Shown: positions 24,367-33,059, counted from the stretch's first letter. The stretch is DNA of 48,448 nt from JBFKQC01 sp041627895 (GCA_041627895.1 JBFKQC010000024.1:1-48448), one strand, 5' to 3'. Program-made: numbers and translations. Notes: generated by a model from the letters alone, not told the origin.

Positions 24367-25320
24367 GTGAATTTATACAGCTTCGACCTGAACCTTTTGA
24401 AGGTGCTGGATGCGCTGCTGAGCGAGGGATCGACGGTGAAGGCCGGCGCGCGGATCGGGCTGTCGCAGCCGGCGGTTTCGGCCGCGCTGGGGCGGCTGCG
24501 CCATGCGCTGGGCGACGAGTTGTTCCTGCGCCGGGGGCAGGGGCTTGAGCCGACGGATTTCGCCCGCGGCCTCGCGCTGCCGCTTCGCGCGGCGCTGGAC
24601 GGGCTGGAGGCGATGCTGAGCGGGCCGGGGGTCTTTGATCCGGCGACGGCGGAGGCAGGGTTCAGGGTGTCGGGCAGCGATTTCTTCGCCGAGATGCTGA
24701 TGCCGCAGCTTGCCGACCGGGTGTCGCGGCTGGCGCCGCGGATGCGGGTGCATCTGGTCGACCTGGTGCCCGACAGCTATGTCGACACGCTGGAGCGCTA
24801 CGAGGTCGATATCGCGCTGATCCCGGCGACCGATTTGCCGGACTGGGTGGAGGCGCGGCCGGTCTTTCGTTCGGATTTCTCGGTGATCGCGCGCGCCGGG
24901 CACCCGCGGCTGGCACGGCTGGCGCCGGGCGGACAGGTGCCGCTCGACCTGTTCTGCGATCTCGGCCATGTGCTGTTCTCGCCCGAGGGCAACCTGCGCG
25001 CCATGGGCGACGCGGCGCTGGCGCGGGTCGGGCGCAGGCGGCGGGTGGTGACGACGATGCCGGTATTCTCGGGGGTCTACCGCGCGGTGGCGGAAAGCGA
25101 CCTGATCGCGCTGATCCCGAAGCAGCTGGCCGAAAGGATCGCGCCTGTGGCGGGGGTGGAGATCTATCGCCCGCCGATGCGGATCGAGCCGGCGCTGATC
25201 GTGATGATCTGGCACCGCCGCGCCTCGGCAACCCCGGCGCACCGCTGGCTGCGCGACCTGATCGCGGACATCCTGCTGCCGCTGAACGAGGGCCACGGGC
25301 CCCTGCCGGGCACCGGCTGA
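24367..25320 (+). CDS. LysR family transcriptional regulator
   Basis: A 317-residue regulator of the NodD-like LysR branch. The N-terminal winged helix reads FDLNLLKVLDALLSEGSTVK and LSQPAVSAALGRLR, then GDELFLRRGQGLEPT. The C-terminal periplasmic-binding-like effector domain spans about residues 95-300 (FRVSGSDFFAEMLMPQLADR, DIALIPATDLPDWVE). The start is GTG 24367 with GGAGG about 15 nt upstream, not ideally spaced. It is divergent from the cupin operon, which is the most likely target. The inducer is unknown. Confidence 0.93.
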   Translation: MNLYSFDLNLLKVLDALLSEGSTVKAGARIGLSQPAVSAALGRLRHALGDELFLRRGQGLEPTDFARGLALPLRAALDGLEAMLSGPGVFDPATAEAGFRVSGSDFFAEMLMPQLADRVSRLAPRMRVHLVDLVPDSYVDTLERYEVDIALIPATDLPDWVEARPVFRSDFSVIARAGHPRLARLAPGGQVPLDLFCDLGHVLFSPEGNLRAMGDAALARVGRRRRVVTTMPVFSGVYRAVAESDLIALIPKQLAERIAPVAGVEIYRPPMRIEPALIVMIWHRRASATPAHRWLRDLIADILLPLNEGHGPLPGTG

Positions 25321-25334
25321 CCCGCGCCGCCGCG

Positions 25335-25360
25335 TCAACCGTGTGTCGACGATCGGTTGA
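25335..25360. promoter_or_regulatory. Inverted repeat after the LysR gene
   Basis: TCAACCG (25335-25341) and CGGTTGA (25354-25360) form a 7-bp inverted repeat around a 12-nt spacer, 15 nt after the LysR stop. There is no T-run, so a terminator is doubtful; an operator or a weak stem-loop is possible. The rest of the 158-nt gap to the RraA-family gene shows nothing else. Confidence 0.25.
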
Positions 25361-25478
25361 TGGTATCCGGTGCGGGAGGCGTGGTTTGTCTTGACGCGGC
25401 CCGAACCTCGGGGTCCCGCTTCGGCGGATAACCGGGCAGGGCGCCTCGTGCGGTCCGCAGGAACGGCCCCGAAGGCGA

Positions 25479-26171
25479 TCAGTCGACGTATTTCACCTTG
25501 CCGCTTGCCAGCAGGTCACGGATTTCGGCCGGAATTCGCAAGCCGTCCTGCTTTTCTGCGTCATGCTCGGCCTCGAGCCGCCGGACGGTATCCAGCATCG
25601 CGATCACCGCGTCGATCCGGGCGAACGGCACCACGACGACGCCTTCGGGATCGGCGACGATCATGTCGCCGGTCTCGACACACTGCCCGCCGATCTGGAT
25701 CGGGAACCCGACGCGGCCCGGTCCGTTGCTGAACGGCGACCCCGGGTTCAGCCCGGTGCACCATGACGGCAGTCCGACCTTCGCCAGTCCCGGATAGTCG
25801 CGCATCGGCCCGTCGGTGACGAAGCCCGCCGCGCCGCAGTTCCGCATCATCGCCGCGACCCGGTCGCCCGCCGCGGCGCAGCCCTGGTGGCCCGCCACCG
25901 TCGCGACGACGATGTCGCCGGTCCGGATCGACCCGAGCGCGCCGAGCAGTGCCAGGATGTCCGCCGGCCCGCAATCGACGGTCAGCGCCGGTCCGGCAGC
26001 CTGGTTCGGGACACCGTCGCCCACGGGCTTGATCCCGGGCGCCAACACCCCGCCACCATACATCGCGTCCACGACCCAGCCGGCCGGAACGCCCTGGAAG
26101 GCGGCGATCTGCGCCGCGCTGGGCCGGCGTGCCGGGCGCTTGACGGTCAGAAGTGGCGGTTCCTGGATCAT
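25479..26171 (-). CDS. RraA family protein (4-hydroxy-4-methyl-2-oxoglutarate aldolase-like)
   Basis: A 230-residue member of the RraA/HMG-aldolase family (older annotation: dimethylmenaquinone methyltransferase). The family core is visible: the Gly/Asp-rich GDIVVATVAGHQGCAAAGDR, the signature AAGFVTDGPMRDYPGL, in which the Asp and Arg bind the metal and substrate in aldolases, and the closing strand GDMIVADPEGVVVVP. Catalytic aldolases and the RNase E inhibitor RraA share this fold; conserved aldolase residues and length favour an aldolase or oxaloacetate decarboxylase-like enzyme. ATG 26171 is chosen over an upstream ATG because similarity begins there. It is transcribed alone. Confidence 0.85.
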   Translation of the reverse strand: MIQEPPLLTVKRPARRPSAAQIAAFQGVPAGWVVDAMYGGGVLAPGIKPVGDGVPNQAAGPALTVDCGPADILALLGALGSIRTGDIVVATVAGHQGCAAAGDRVAAMMRNCGAAGFVTDGPMRDYPGLAKVGLPSWCTGLNPGSPFSNGPGRVGFPIQIGGQCVETGDMIVADPEGVVVVPFARIDAVIAMLDTVRRLEAEHDAEKQDGLRIPAEIRDLLASGKVKYVD

Positions 26172-26253
26172 GCTGGGCTCCACTGGCAAGGCATCCCGGC
26201 GACGTTGCCACGAAGGCCCGGCTGCGTCCATCGCGCAGGCCACGCGCGGCCGG

Positions 26254-26772
26254 TCAGGATGTGGGCAGGTTCCAGCCGCAGGACACCGGCGGCAGCAGGC
26301 CGGGATCGACCACGCTGAAGCTGACCTCGTAGATCAGCCGGCCACTGGCCGAGGCGCGAAAGGTCCAGGTGCCGGGCAGCAACTCGTAGCGGTGCTCGAA
26401 CGAGTAGCCGAGATAGCTCTTGTCGGCGTCGGAAAGCGTGGTGATCCAGCTTTGCCGCGTCACCCCGTTCGGTCCCATCGGCGGGTGCACCGACTCTATG
26501 GTGACGGGCCCGGCATGTTCCGGCCGGACCCGGACATGCACACCGAAGCCGACGCCGATCTGCGCCGGAACCATGTGGCCGCGGCGGATGAAGCGCGGCA
26601 GCGTGTCGACCAGCAGGATTTCCCCCGAGATCGTGTCCTTCGCCTCGGCCGAGGCGACGGGTTCGAGCGCGCAGAAATAGCCGAATTCGAACTCGGCCGT
26701 GCCGGGCGTCGACACCCCGGCGCGCGCCAGGGTGGCGGCGAGGATCAGAACAAGGGGTAGTAGCCAGCGCAT
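26254..26772 (-). CDS. DUF3859 domain-containing exported protein
   Basis: A 172-residue precursor with a signal peptide (MRWLLPLVLILAATLARA) and one DUF3859 domain of unknown function. Typical pieces are FEFGYFCALEP, the motif GHMVPAQIGVGFGV, HPPMGPNGVTRQSW, and the C-terminal YELLPGTWTFRASASGRLIY. Two cysteines in the mature part could form a disulfide. It is likely periplasmic. It lies between the RraA-family gene and pckA on the same strand, with a strong terminator separating it from pckA. Confidence 0.87.
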   Translation of the reverse strand: MRWLLPLVLILAATLARAGVSTPGTAEFEFGYFCALEPVASAEAKDTISGEILLVDTLPRFIRRGHMVPAQIGVGFGVHVRVRPEHAGPVTIESVHPPMGPNGVTRQSWITTLSDADKSYLGYSFEHRYELLPGTWTFRASASGRLIYEVSFSVVDPGLLPPVSCGWNLPTS

Positions 26773-26810
26773 GGTGCCCCAGCATAGCGGCCAGGCGCGG
26801 CGGCGGCACG

Positions 26811-26840
26811 AAAAAGGCGCGCCGGGCGGCCCGGCGCGCC
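26811..26840 (-). terminator. Rho-independent terminator of pckA
   Basis: GGCGCGCCGGGC (26816-26827) and GCCCGGCGCGCC (26829-26840) form a perfect 12-bp inverted repeat around one base, so an 11-bp stem with a 3-nt loop. Read on the minus strand it is directly followed by five T residues (26815-26811), 23 nt after the pckA stop codon. Confidence 0.9.
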
Positions 26841-26863
26841 GTTGTTGCGGAAATCCGCCGGTG

Positions 26864-28462
26864 TCAGCCGATCGCCACGGCCTTCACGTCGTCGTCGATA
26901 TGGCCGAGATACTGCTCGAAGTTCTCGGCGAACATCGCGACCAGTTTCCTGGCCTGCGCATCATAGGCCGCGCCGTCGTCCCAGGTGCGGCGCGGATCCA
27001 GCAGGATCGAGGCGACACCGGGCACGGCGACCGGCACCTCGAAGCCGAAATTCGGATCCTTGCGGAACGCCACATCCGCCAGCGACCCGTCGAGCGCGGC
27101 GGACAGCAGCGCGCGCGTGGCCTTGATCGGCATCCGGCTGCCGGTGCCAAAGGCGCCGCCGGTCCAGCCGGTGTTGACCAGCCAGCAGGTCGCGCCGTGC
27201 TTGGCGATCTTCTCGCGCAAGAGGTTGCCGTAAACCTCGGGGCGCCGCGGCATGAAGGGCGCGCCGAAGCAAGTCGAGAACGTGGGCTGCGGCTCGGTCA
27301 CGCCGCGCTCGGTGCCGGCGACCTTCGAGGTGAAGCCCGACAGGAAGTGGTATTCCGCCTGCGCGGGGCTGAGCCTGGCGACCGGCGGCAGCACGCCGAA
27401 GGCGTCGCAGGTCAGCATGATCACGTTCTTCGGATGCCCGCCGATCGCCGATCCCGAGGCATTCGAGATGTAGTTCATCGGATAGGCGCAGCGCATGTTC
27501 GCGGTGAGCGAGTCGTCGTTGAAATCGAGTTCCAGCGTCTCCTTGTCGTAGACCATGTTCTCGATCACCGTGCCGAACATCGAGCACGTGGCGTAGATTT
27601 CCGGCTCGGCCTCTTTCGACAGGTGGATCGTCTTGGCGTAGCACCCGCCCTCGAAGTTGAAGGTGCCGCGGTCGGACCAGCCATGCTCGTCATCGCCGAT
27701 CAGCACGCGGGCGGGGTCGGCCGACAGCGTGGTCTTGCCGGTGCCCGACAGGCCGAAGAACACGGCCGTGTCGACCGGGTTGCCGGGCGCGTGGTTGGCC
27801 GAGCAATGCATCGGCATCACGCCCTTTTCCGGCAGCATGTAGTTCAAGAGCGTGAACACCGACTTCTTGTTTTCGCCGGCATATTCGCTGTCGGCGATCA
27901 GGATCAGCCGCTTGTCGAAGTTCATCGCGATCACGGTTTCCGACCGGCAGCCGTGGCGCTTGGGGTCGGCCTTGAACGTGGGGCAGTTGATGATCGTGAA
28001 TTCGGGAACGTAGTCGTCCAGTTCCGCCCGGGTCGGGCGGCGCAGCATGTGGCGGATGAACAGGTTGTGCCAGGCCAGTTCGTTGATCACCCGCACGTCC
28101 AGGCGATGCGCCGCGTCGGCGCCGGCGAACAGATCCTGCACGAAGTAGTCGCGCCCCTTCATGTGCGCCAGCATGTCCGCGTGCAGCCGGTCGAACGCCT
28201 CGGGCGTCATCGCGGCGTTGTTGTCCCACCAGATATGCGGCGCGACGCTGGGCGTCTTGACCACGAACTTGTCCTTGGGCGAACGGCCGGTGTGCTTGCC
28301 GGTGTTCACCAGCAGCGTGCCGCCGCGGCCCAGCTTGCCCTCGCCCCGGGTCAGCGACGCCTCGATCAGTGCGGGTTCCAGCATGTTGTAATAGACGTGA
28401 CCGAGCCCCTCGATACCCTGGTTGGCCAAGCGATGATCGGGGTTGACCCGTCCGGTTTCCAT
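26864..28462 (-). CDS. pckA: Phosphoenolpyruvate carboxykinase (ATP)
   Basis: PckA converts oxaloacetate to phosphoenolpyruvate at the entry to gluconeogenesis. The 532-residue protein is of the ATP-dependent class: the kinase P-loop GLSGTGKTT at residues 237-245, metal and substrate motifs (LIGDDEHGWSD, FNFEGGCYAKTI), and RGVTEPQPTFSTCFGAPF with NTGWTGGAFGTG. Start ATG 28462 gives the typical N-terminus METGRVNPDHRL. It is divergent from chvI across 363 nt with tandem direct repeats, and ends in a strong terminator. The next-door ChvGI/PTS cluster suggests regulation by carbon status. Confidence 0.98.
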   Translation of the reverse strand: METGRVNPDHRLANQGIEGLGHVYYNMLEPALIEASLTRGEGKLGRGGTLLVNTGKHTGRSPKDKFVVKTPSVAPHIWWDNNAAMTPEAFDRLHADMLAHMKGRDYFVQDLFAGADAAHRLDVRVINELAWHNLFIRHMLRRPTRAELDDYVPEFTIINCPTFKADPKRHGCRSETVIAMNFDKRLILIADSEYAGENKKSVFTLLNYMLPEKGVMPMHCSANHAPGNPVDTAVFFGLSGTGKTTLSADPARVLIGDDEHGWSDRGTFNFEGGCYAKTIHLSKEAEPEIYATCSMFGTVIENMVYDKETLELDFNDDSLTANMRCAYPMNYISNASGSAIGGHPKNVIMLTCDAFGVLPPVARLSPAQAEYHFLSGFTSKVAGTERGVTEPQPTFSTCFGAPFMPRRPEVYGNLLREKIAKHGATCWLVNTGWTGGAFGTGSRMPIKATRALLSAALDGSLADVAFRKDPNFGFEVPVAVPGVASILLDPRRTWDDGAAYDAQARKLVAMFAENFEQYLGHIDDDVKAVAIG

Positions 28463-28825
28463 GCTGCGTCTCCCCGCCGGGCGCGTCCGGCGTCCTGGTG
28501 TCAAGCCATTCGGCAGGGCACCGCCGCGCTGCCGAACCGGGGCGCGCGCCGCCCCCCGTGCGAGGCCTATAACACGAGGATTTTAAACGCGAACAGGACC
28601 GAAACGCACAGTTAGCGCAACCAAATGCAAGTTAGCGCAACCAAGGCGGCGGCTTGCTTATCAATGATGCGAAGTGAGGCAAATTAGTCATTGGTTACCA
28701 TTTTTCGCGTCTGATTTCCTGCGTGTTCACAGGTGATTCGCACTTAGCTGTTGATTCCAAACGCGGGAATGGGAAGAATGTTGCAAAAAACAGGCAGCAA
28801 ACAGAGCAGTACAAGGAAACCTCCC
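28463..28825. promoter_or_regulatory. Divergent pckA / chvI control region
   Basis: This 363-base region holds no gene. On the minus strand TTATAG (28572-28567) is a possible pckA -10 element, giving a leader of about 100 nt. Two 15-bp direct repeats lie upstream of it (28610-28644). The part near chvI is AT-richer (about 28650-28760) and probably carries the chvI promoter, but I cannot assign boxes with confidence. AAGGAA at 28812-28817 is the chvI ribosome site. Confidence 0.5.
28610..28644. repeat. Two 15-bp direct repeats AGTTAGCGCAACCAA, 20 bp apart
   Basis: Identical copies at 28610-28624 and 28630-28644 start exactly 20 bp apart, about two helical turns, so a protein would meet both on the same DNA face. 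Relative to the putative pckA -10 they fall about 50-85 bp upstream of transcription start, a position suited to an activator; they are roughly 180 bp upstream of chvI. The half GTTAGCGC/GTTGCGC looks like an imperfect dyad. Confidence 0.6.
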
Positions 28826-29527
28826 ATGTCGAGGATAGCGCTGGTCGACGACGACAGGAATATCCTGACGTCCGTCTCGATTACCTTAGAGGCCGAGGGT
28901 TTCGAGGTCGAAACCTACAACGACGGACAGGCGGCGCTCGACGCGTTCAACAAGCGTCTCCCCGACATGGCCGTGTTCGACATCAAGATGCCGCGGATGG
29001 ACGGCATGGACCTGCTGCAGCGGGTGCGCCAGAAGTCCTCGATGCCGGTGATCTTCCTGACCTCCAAGGACGACGAGATCGACGAGGTGCTGGGCCTGCG
29101 CATGGGCGCCGACGACTACGTCAAGAAGCCGTTCAGCCAGCGCCTGCTGGTGGAACGCATCCGCGCGCTTCTGCGCCGGCAAGAGGCGATCGACAGCGGC
29201 GAGACCGGCGAGGGCGAGGCCACCAAGATCATGGTGCGCGGCAACCTGACGATGGACCCGTTGCGCCATGCGGTGACCTGGAAGGGCGAGGACGTGTCGC
29301 TGACGGTGACCGAATTCCTGCTGTTGCAGGCGCTCGCACAGCGGCCCGGCTTCGTGAAAAGCCGCGATCAGCTGATGGACGTCGCCTATGACGATCAGGT
29401 CTATGTCGACGACCGGACCATCGACAGCCACATCAAGCGGCTGCGCAAGAAGATGCGGTCGGTCGACAGCGAGTTCTCGGCGATCGAGACGCTCTACGGG
29501 ATCGGGTACCGCTATAACGAGGAATGA
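28826..29527 (+). CDS. chvI: ChvI-type response regulator
   Basis: A 233-residue OmpR-family response regulator. The receiver domain has the acidic pocket DDD (8-10), the phospho-acceptor Asp52 (VFDIKMPRMDG) and Lys101 (DYVKKPF); the C-terminal winged helix spans about residues 135-230 (LTVTEFLLLQALAQRPGFVK, DDRTIDSHIKRLRKKM, ETLYGIGYRYNEE). This matches alphaproteobacterial ChvI, which with ChvG responds to envelope or acid stress and affects central carbon metabolism. ATG 28826 is set by AAGGAA 8 nt upstream. It overlaps or abuts chvG (TGATGA). Confidence 0.93.
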   Translation: MSRIALVDDDRNILTSVSITLEAEGFEVETYNDGQAALDAFNKRLPDMAVFDIKMPRMDGMDLLQRVRQKSSMPVIFLTSKDDEIDEVLGLRMGADDYVKKPFSQRLLVERIRALLRRQEAIDSGETGEGEATKIMVRGNLTMDPLRHAVTWKGEDVSLTVTEFLLLQALAQRPGFVKSRDQLMDVAYDDQVYVDDRTIDSHIKRLRKKMRSVDSEFSAIETLYGIGYRYNEE

Positions 29528-31254
29528 TGACCCTCGCGTCCGAAATCGACGTGCGTGACGCCAGGCCGGTCCGGGACAACGATCTTGTGCTGGGCGACGA
29601 CTGGGTCACGCCGCAGCCGGACAGCGACCCTCAGGAACGGGCGCGGCGCCGCGGCCGCGGCATCATCGCGATTAACCGTTCGCCGCTGGCGCGCAAGATC
29701 ATCACCTTCAACCTTCTGGCGCTGATCGTGCTGGTTGCCGGCGTGCTGTGGCTCAACCCGGTGCGCGACAACCTGGTGCTGCAGCGCGAGGCCGGGCTGG
29801 TGGCCGAGGCGCGGCTCGTCGCCGACGTCTTCGAGGCGCAGCTGCCCGAGTCCGCGCCGGTGAACCTGGTCACCGGCGACGGAATCGACGTGGTCGACAC
29901 GCTCGCCGGGCTGAACCTGACCTTCGGCGTCGAGGTCTACGTCTTCGACCGGGACAGCCGGCTGGTCGCCTCGACCGTGGGCCAGACCAGGCGCGACCTG
30001 ACGGCGGGCGGACGGCGCGACGGCGACCGGAACACGGTGCTGACCGACCTGCTGAACTGGACGTGGGATTCGCTTTCGGGCCTGTTCGCCAGCCAGAAGC
30101 AGGCCGCGGACCCGGTCAGCATCGAGGATCAGCTGCGCCCGATGCTGCGCGGCACGCTCTCGGGCGAGGTGCAGGTTCGCAGCGGCGTGCATTCCGACGG
30201 CAGCACGGTGTTCTCGGTGGCCGTGCCGATCCAGCGCGGCGCCGAGGTTGCCGGCGTCGTCGCGATTTCCAGCCCCTCGGGCGAGATCGACGAACTGGTG
30301 CGCAGCGAGCGCGAGCAGGTCCTGCAGATGTTCGTGATCGCGATCCTGGTCTCGATCGGGCTCAGCCTGGTGCTGGCCTCGACGATCGCCAATCCGATCA
30401 GCGACCTGGCCGCGGCGGCCGAGTTCGGCAACGACAGGAATTCCAGCATGCGCAGCCCGGCACGGGTGCGGATACCGGACCTGAGCGGCCGGCCGGACGA
30501 GATCGGCCGGCTGTCCAGCGCGATCCGCGGCATGGTCGGCGCGCTCTACGAGCGCATCGACTCGAACGAGCAGTTCGCGGCGGATGTCGCGCACGAGATC
30601 AAGAACCCGCTCGCCAGCCTGCGCTCGGCGATCGGGACGTTGCGCGTCGCCACCCGGGACGACCAGCGCGAGCGGCTACTCGAAGTGATCGAGCACGACG
30701 TGCGCCGGCTCGACCGGCTGGTCAGCGACATCTCGAACGCCTCGCGCCTGGACAGCGAACTGGTCAAGGAAGAGGAAGAGGCCTTCGATCTCTTGCAGAT
30801 GCTGCGCAACCTCACCGACTTCCTTGGCAACGAGGCCAAGGAGAAGGGGATCGAGTTCATCGCCGACCTGCCGTCCGAGCCGATCCGGGTCAGCGGGCTG
30901 GAGGCGCGGCTGGCGCAGGTCTTCGTCAACCTGATCTCGAACGCGATCTCGTTCTGCGAAGATGGCGACGCGATCCGGGTCTGGGCGCGGCGGCGCGAGA
31001 ACCGCGTGCTGGTGGTGGTCGAGGATACTGGCCCGGGCATACCCGAGCAGGCGCTGACCAAGATCTTCCAGCGGTTCTATTCGCAGCGGCCCGAGGGCCA
31101 GTTCGGCAACAATTCCGGGCTCGGCCTGGCGATTTCCAAGCAGATCATCGAGGCGCATTCCGGCGTGATCTGGGCCGAGAACATCCGCCCGACCGACGCC
31201 GACGTGACCTCGGAACCGCTCGGCGCGCGCTTCGTCGTGGGCCTGCCGGTCTGA
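29524..31254 (+). CDS. chvG: ChvG-type sensor histidine kinase
   Basis: A 576-residue inner-membrane sensor kinase. A 58-residue cytosolic N-terminus is followed by helix 1 (about 59-78), a periplasmic sensor of about 180 residues containing a stimulus-sensing fold (VDTLAGLNLTFGVEVYVFDR), helix 2 (about 262-285), HAMP, the H-box DVAHEIKNPLAS with His357, and the ATPase domain (NLISNAISF, DTGPGIP, GLGLAISKQIIEAHSG). It may start at ATG 29524 (overlapping the chvI stop) or the next ATG at 29527. Partner of the upstream ChvI. The association with hprK, rapZ and PTS genes is characteristic of alphaproteobacteria. Confidence 0.93.
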   Translation: MMTLASEIDVRDARPVRDNDLVLGDDWVTPQPDSDPQERARRRGRGIIAINRSPLARKIITFNLLALIVLVAGVLWLNPVRDNLVLQREAGLVAEARLVADVFEAQLPESAPVNLVTGDGIDVVDTLAGLNLTFGVEVYVFDRDSRLVASTVGQTRRDLTAGGRRDGDRNTVLTDLLNWTWDSLSGLFASQKQAADPVSIEDQLRPMLRGTLSGEVQVRSGVHSDGSTVFSVAVPIQRGAEVAGVVAISSPSGEIDELVRSEREQVLQMFVIAILVSIGLSLVLASTIANPISDLAAAAEFGNDRNSSMRSPARVRIPDLSGRPDEIGRLSSAIRGMVGALYERIDSNEQFAADVAHEIKNPLASLRSAIGTLRVATRDDQRERLLEVIEHDVRRLDRLVSDISNASRLDSELVKEEEEAFDLLQMLRNLTDFLGNEAKEKGIEFIADLPSEPIRVSGLEARLAQVFVNLISNAISFCEDGDAIRVWARRRENRVLVVVEDTGPGIPEQALTKIFQRFYSQRPEGQFGNNSGLGLAISKQIIEAHSGVIWAENIRPTDADVTSEPLGARFVVGLPV

Positions 31255-31258
31255 ACCC

Positions 31259-31278
31259 GCCGCCGCGCCTGCGGCGGC
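31259..31278. other. Hairpin between chvG and hprK
   Basis: GCCGCCGC (31259-31266) pairs with GCGGCGGC (31271-31278) around a 4-nt loop in the 79-nt gap. No T-run follows, so it is unlikely to be a full terminator; it could stabilise or partly attenuate the mRNA. Confidence 0.4.
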
Positions 31279-31333
31279 ATGACCTTTCCGCAGCGCCCGC
31301 GGCCCCGGCCCGGGCCATCACGGGGACACCGAC

Positions 31334-31747
31334 ATGCGGCTGCATGCGAGTTGCGTCGCGGTTGAGGGGCGGGGCGCGCTGATCCGCGGCGCCTCGGGCA
31401 GCGGCAAGTCGGCGCTGGCGCTGATGCTGATGGCGATGGGCGCGCGGCTCGTCGCCGACGACCAGACGCTGGTCTCGCTCGCCGACGGCTGGCCCACCGC
31501 CTGCGCCACGCCGGCGCTGGCCGGCCGGATCGAGGCCCGCGGGCTCGGCATCCTTCTGGCCGAACCGCTGGCCGCCGTCCGCCTCGCCGCCGTCGTCGAT
31601 CTGGACCGCACCGAGACCGAGCGCCTGCCGCCCGAGCGCACCGCGGATATCCTCGGCCAGCCGTTGCCGCTGTTTCACAAGGTGGAGAGCCCGCATTTTC
31701 CGGCCGCGCTGCTGCAATATCTCAAGGGCGGAAAGGCGCTGTGCTGA
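31334..31747 (+). CDS. hprK: HPr kinase/phosphorylase, short alphaproteobacterial form
   Basis: A 137-residue protein holding only the C-terminal kinase domain of HprK; Gram-positive enzymes are about 310 residues with an extra N-terminal domain. The P-loop GASGSGKSA (19-27) and the following LVADDQTLV are present, and GILLAEPLAAVRLAAVVDL is the expected core. In alphaproteobacteria this short HprK phosphorylates HPr on Ser46-equivalent residues and modulates the regulatory PTS. Its stop codon overlaps the rapZ start (TGATG), and HPr itself is encoded 1.3 kb downstream. Confidence 0.94.
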   Translation: MRLHASCVAVEGRGALIRGASGSGKSALALMLMAMGARLVADDQTLVSLADGWPTACATPALAGRIEARGLGILLAEPLAAVRLAAVVDLDRTETERLPPERTADILGQPLPLFHKVESPHFPAALLQYLKGGKALC

Positions 31748-32661
31748 TGACCGAGACCCGGACCCACGAAGAGCCTTCGGGCCACCGCCTCGTCCTGGTG
31801 ACGGGGCCGTCCGGCGCGGGCCGGTCGACCGCGGTCGACGTGCTCGAGGATATCGGCTTCGAGGTGATCGACAACCTGCCGATGAGCCTGCTGCCGCGGC
31901 TGCTGGACGGCCCGCCGCTGGGCCGGCCCCTGGCGCTGGGCCTCGACGTGCGGAACCGGGATTTCGGCGTCAACGCGTTGCTGGACCTGATCCGCCGGCT
32001 GGCCGCCGACCCGGGCGTCACGATGGAGGTCCTGTACCTCGATTGCCGCGCCGACGTGCTGCTGGCGCGCTATTCCGAAACCCGCCGCCGGCACCCGATG
32101 GCGCCGTCCGAGGCGCCGGAACTGGGCATCGAGCGGGAATTCGACCTGCTCGCCCCGATCCGGGCCCAGGCCACCGTGCTGATCGATACGTCCGAGCTGA
32201 CTCCGCACGATCTGCGCGCCGAAATCCAGCGCTGGTTCGGTGCCGAGCCGGAGGGCCGGCTGTCGGTTTCGGTGCAGTCGTTTTCATACAAGCGCGGCGT
32301 GCCGCGCGGGGTCGACATCGTGTTCGACTGCCGCTTCCTGCGCAATCCGCACTGGGACGCGTCGCTGCGTCCGCTCGACGGCCTGGACCCCAAGGTGCGC
32401 GCCTATGTCGAGGCCGACCCGCTTTGCGGAAAATTCTTCAACAATATAGTCGAAATGGCCGAATTGTTGCTGCCCGCATTCCGCGACGAGGGCAAGACGC
32501 ACCTCACGATCGGGCTGGGATGCACTGGCGGGCAACACCGCTCGGTCGCAATGACGGAGAAGCTGGCGAATACGCTTGCAAAGGCCGGTTGGCAGGTCTC
32601 TATAAGACACAGGGAACTCGAGCGGCACGCCCGATCCGTGCCGCCGCACGCGGTGGGGTAG
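31747..32661 (+). CDS. rapZ: RapZ family nucleotide-binding protein
   Basis: A 304-residue RapZ (YvcJ/YhbJ) protein. In E. coli RapZ delivers the sRNA GlmZ to RNase E and senses glucosamine-6-phosphate; in alphaproteobacteria its role is unproven. The N-terminal P-loop-type domain starts at GPSGAGRST (20-28) followed by GFEVIDNLP; the usual P-loop lysine is replaced by arginine. The C-terminal domain has SFSYKRGVPRGVDIVFDCRF and GCTGGQHRSVAMTEKL, which in E. coli binds ligand and RNA. ATG 31747 overlaps the hprK stop. Length is typical (284-305). Confidence 0.95.
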   Translation: MTETRTHEEPSGHRLVLVTGPSGAGRSTAVDVLEDIGFEVIDNLPMSLLPRLLDGPPLGRPLALGLDVRNRDFGVNALLDLIRRLAADPGVTMEVLYLDCRADVLLARYSETRRRHPMAPSEAPELGIEREFDLLAPIRAQATVLIDTSELTPHDLRAEIQRWFGAEPEGRLSVSVQSFSYKRGVPRGVDIVFDCRFLRNPHWDASLRPLDGLDPKVRAYVEADPLCGKFFNNIVEMAELLLPAFRDEGKTHLTIGLGCTGGQHRSVAMTEKLANTLAKAGWQVSIRHRELERHARSVPPHAVG

Positions 32662-32666
32662 TCAAG

Positions 32667-33059
32667 GTGATCGGAATCGTCATCGTGGCGCATGGCGGCC
32701 TGGCAGAGGAATACCTCGCCGCCATGGAGCACGTCGTCGGGCACCAGAACGGCATCCGCGCGATCGCGATCGAGCCCGATCACGACCGCGGCAAGAAGCA
32801 GTCCGAGATCTGTGCCGCCGCCGACAGCGTCGACACCGGCGACGGCGTCGTGGTGGTGACCGACATGTTCGGCGGATCGCCCAGCAACCTGAGCCTGCGG
32901 GCCTGCACGCCGGCGAACCGCAAGATCATCTACGGCGCCAATCTGCCGCTTCTGGTCAAACTGGCCAAGTCCCGCCACATGAGCGTGCCCGACGCGGTGG
33001 CCTGCGCGCTGACCGCAGGCCGAAAATATATTGACAGTTTCGACGGCGCCATGAATTGA
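32667..33059 (+). CDS. PTS mannose-family IIA component (EIIA-Man type)
   Basis: A 130-residue single-domain IIA protein. The phosphorylation site is His9 in IVIVAHGGLAEEYL; FGGSPSNLSLR and NLPLLVKL are family features. It is translated from GTG 32667, 5 nt after rapZ. No membrane IIB/IIC/IID component is in the window, so it probably has a regulatory rather than transport role, receiving phosphate from the HPr encoded next door. Confidence 0.93.
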   Translation: MIGIVIVAHGGLAEEYLAAMEHVVGHQNGIRAIAIEPDHDRGKKQSEICAAADSVDTGDGVVVVTDMFGGSPSNLSLRACTPANRKIIYGANLPLLVKLAKSRHMSVPDAVACALTAGRKYIDSFDGAMN

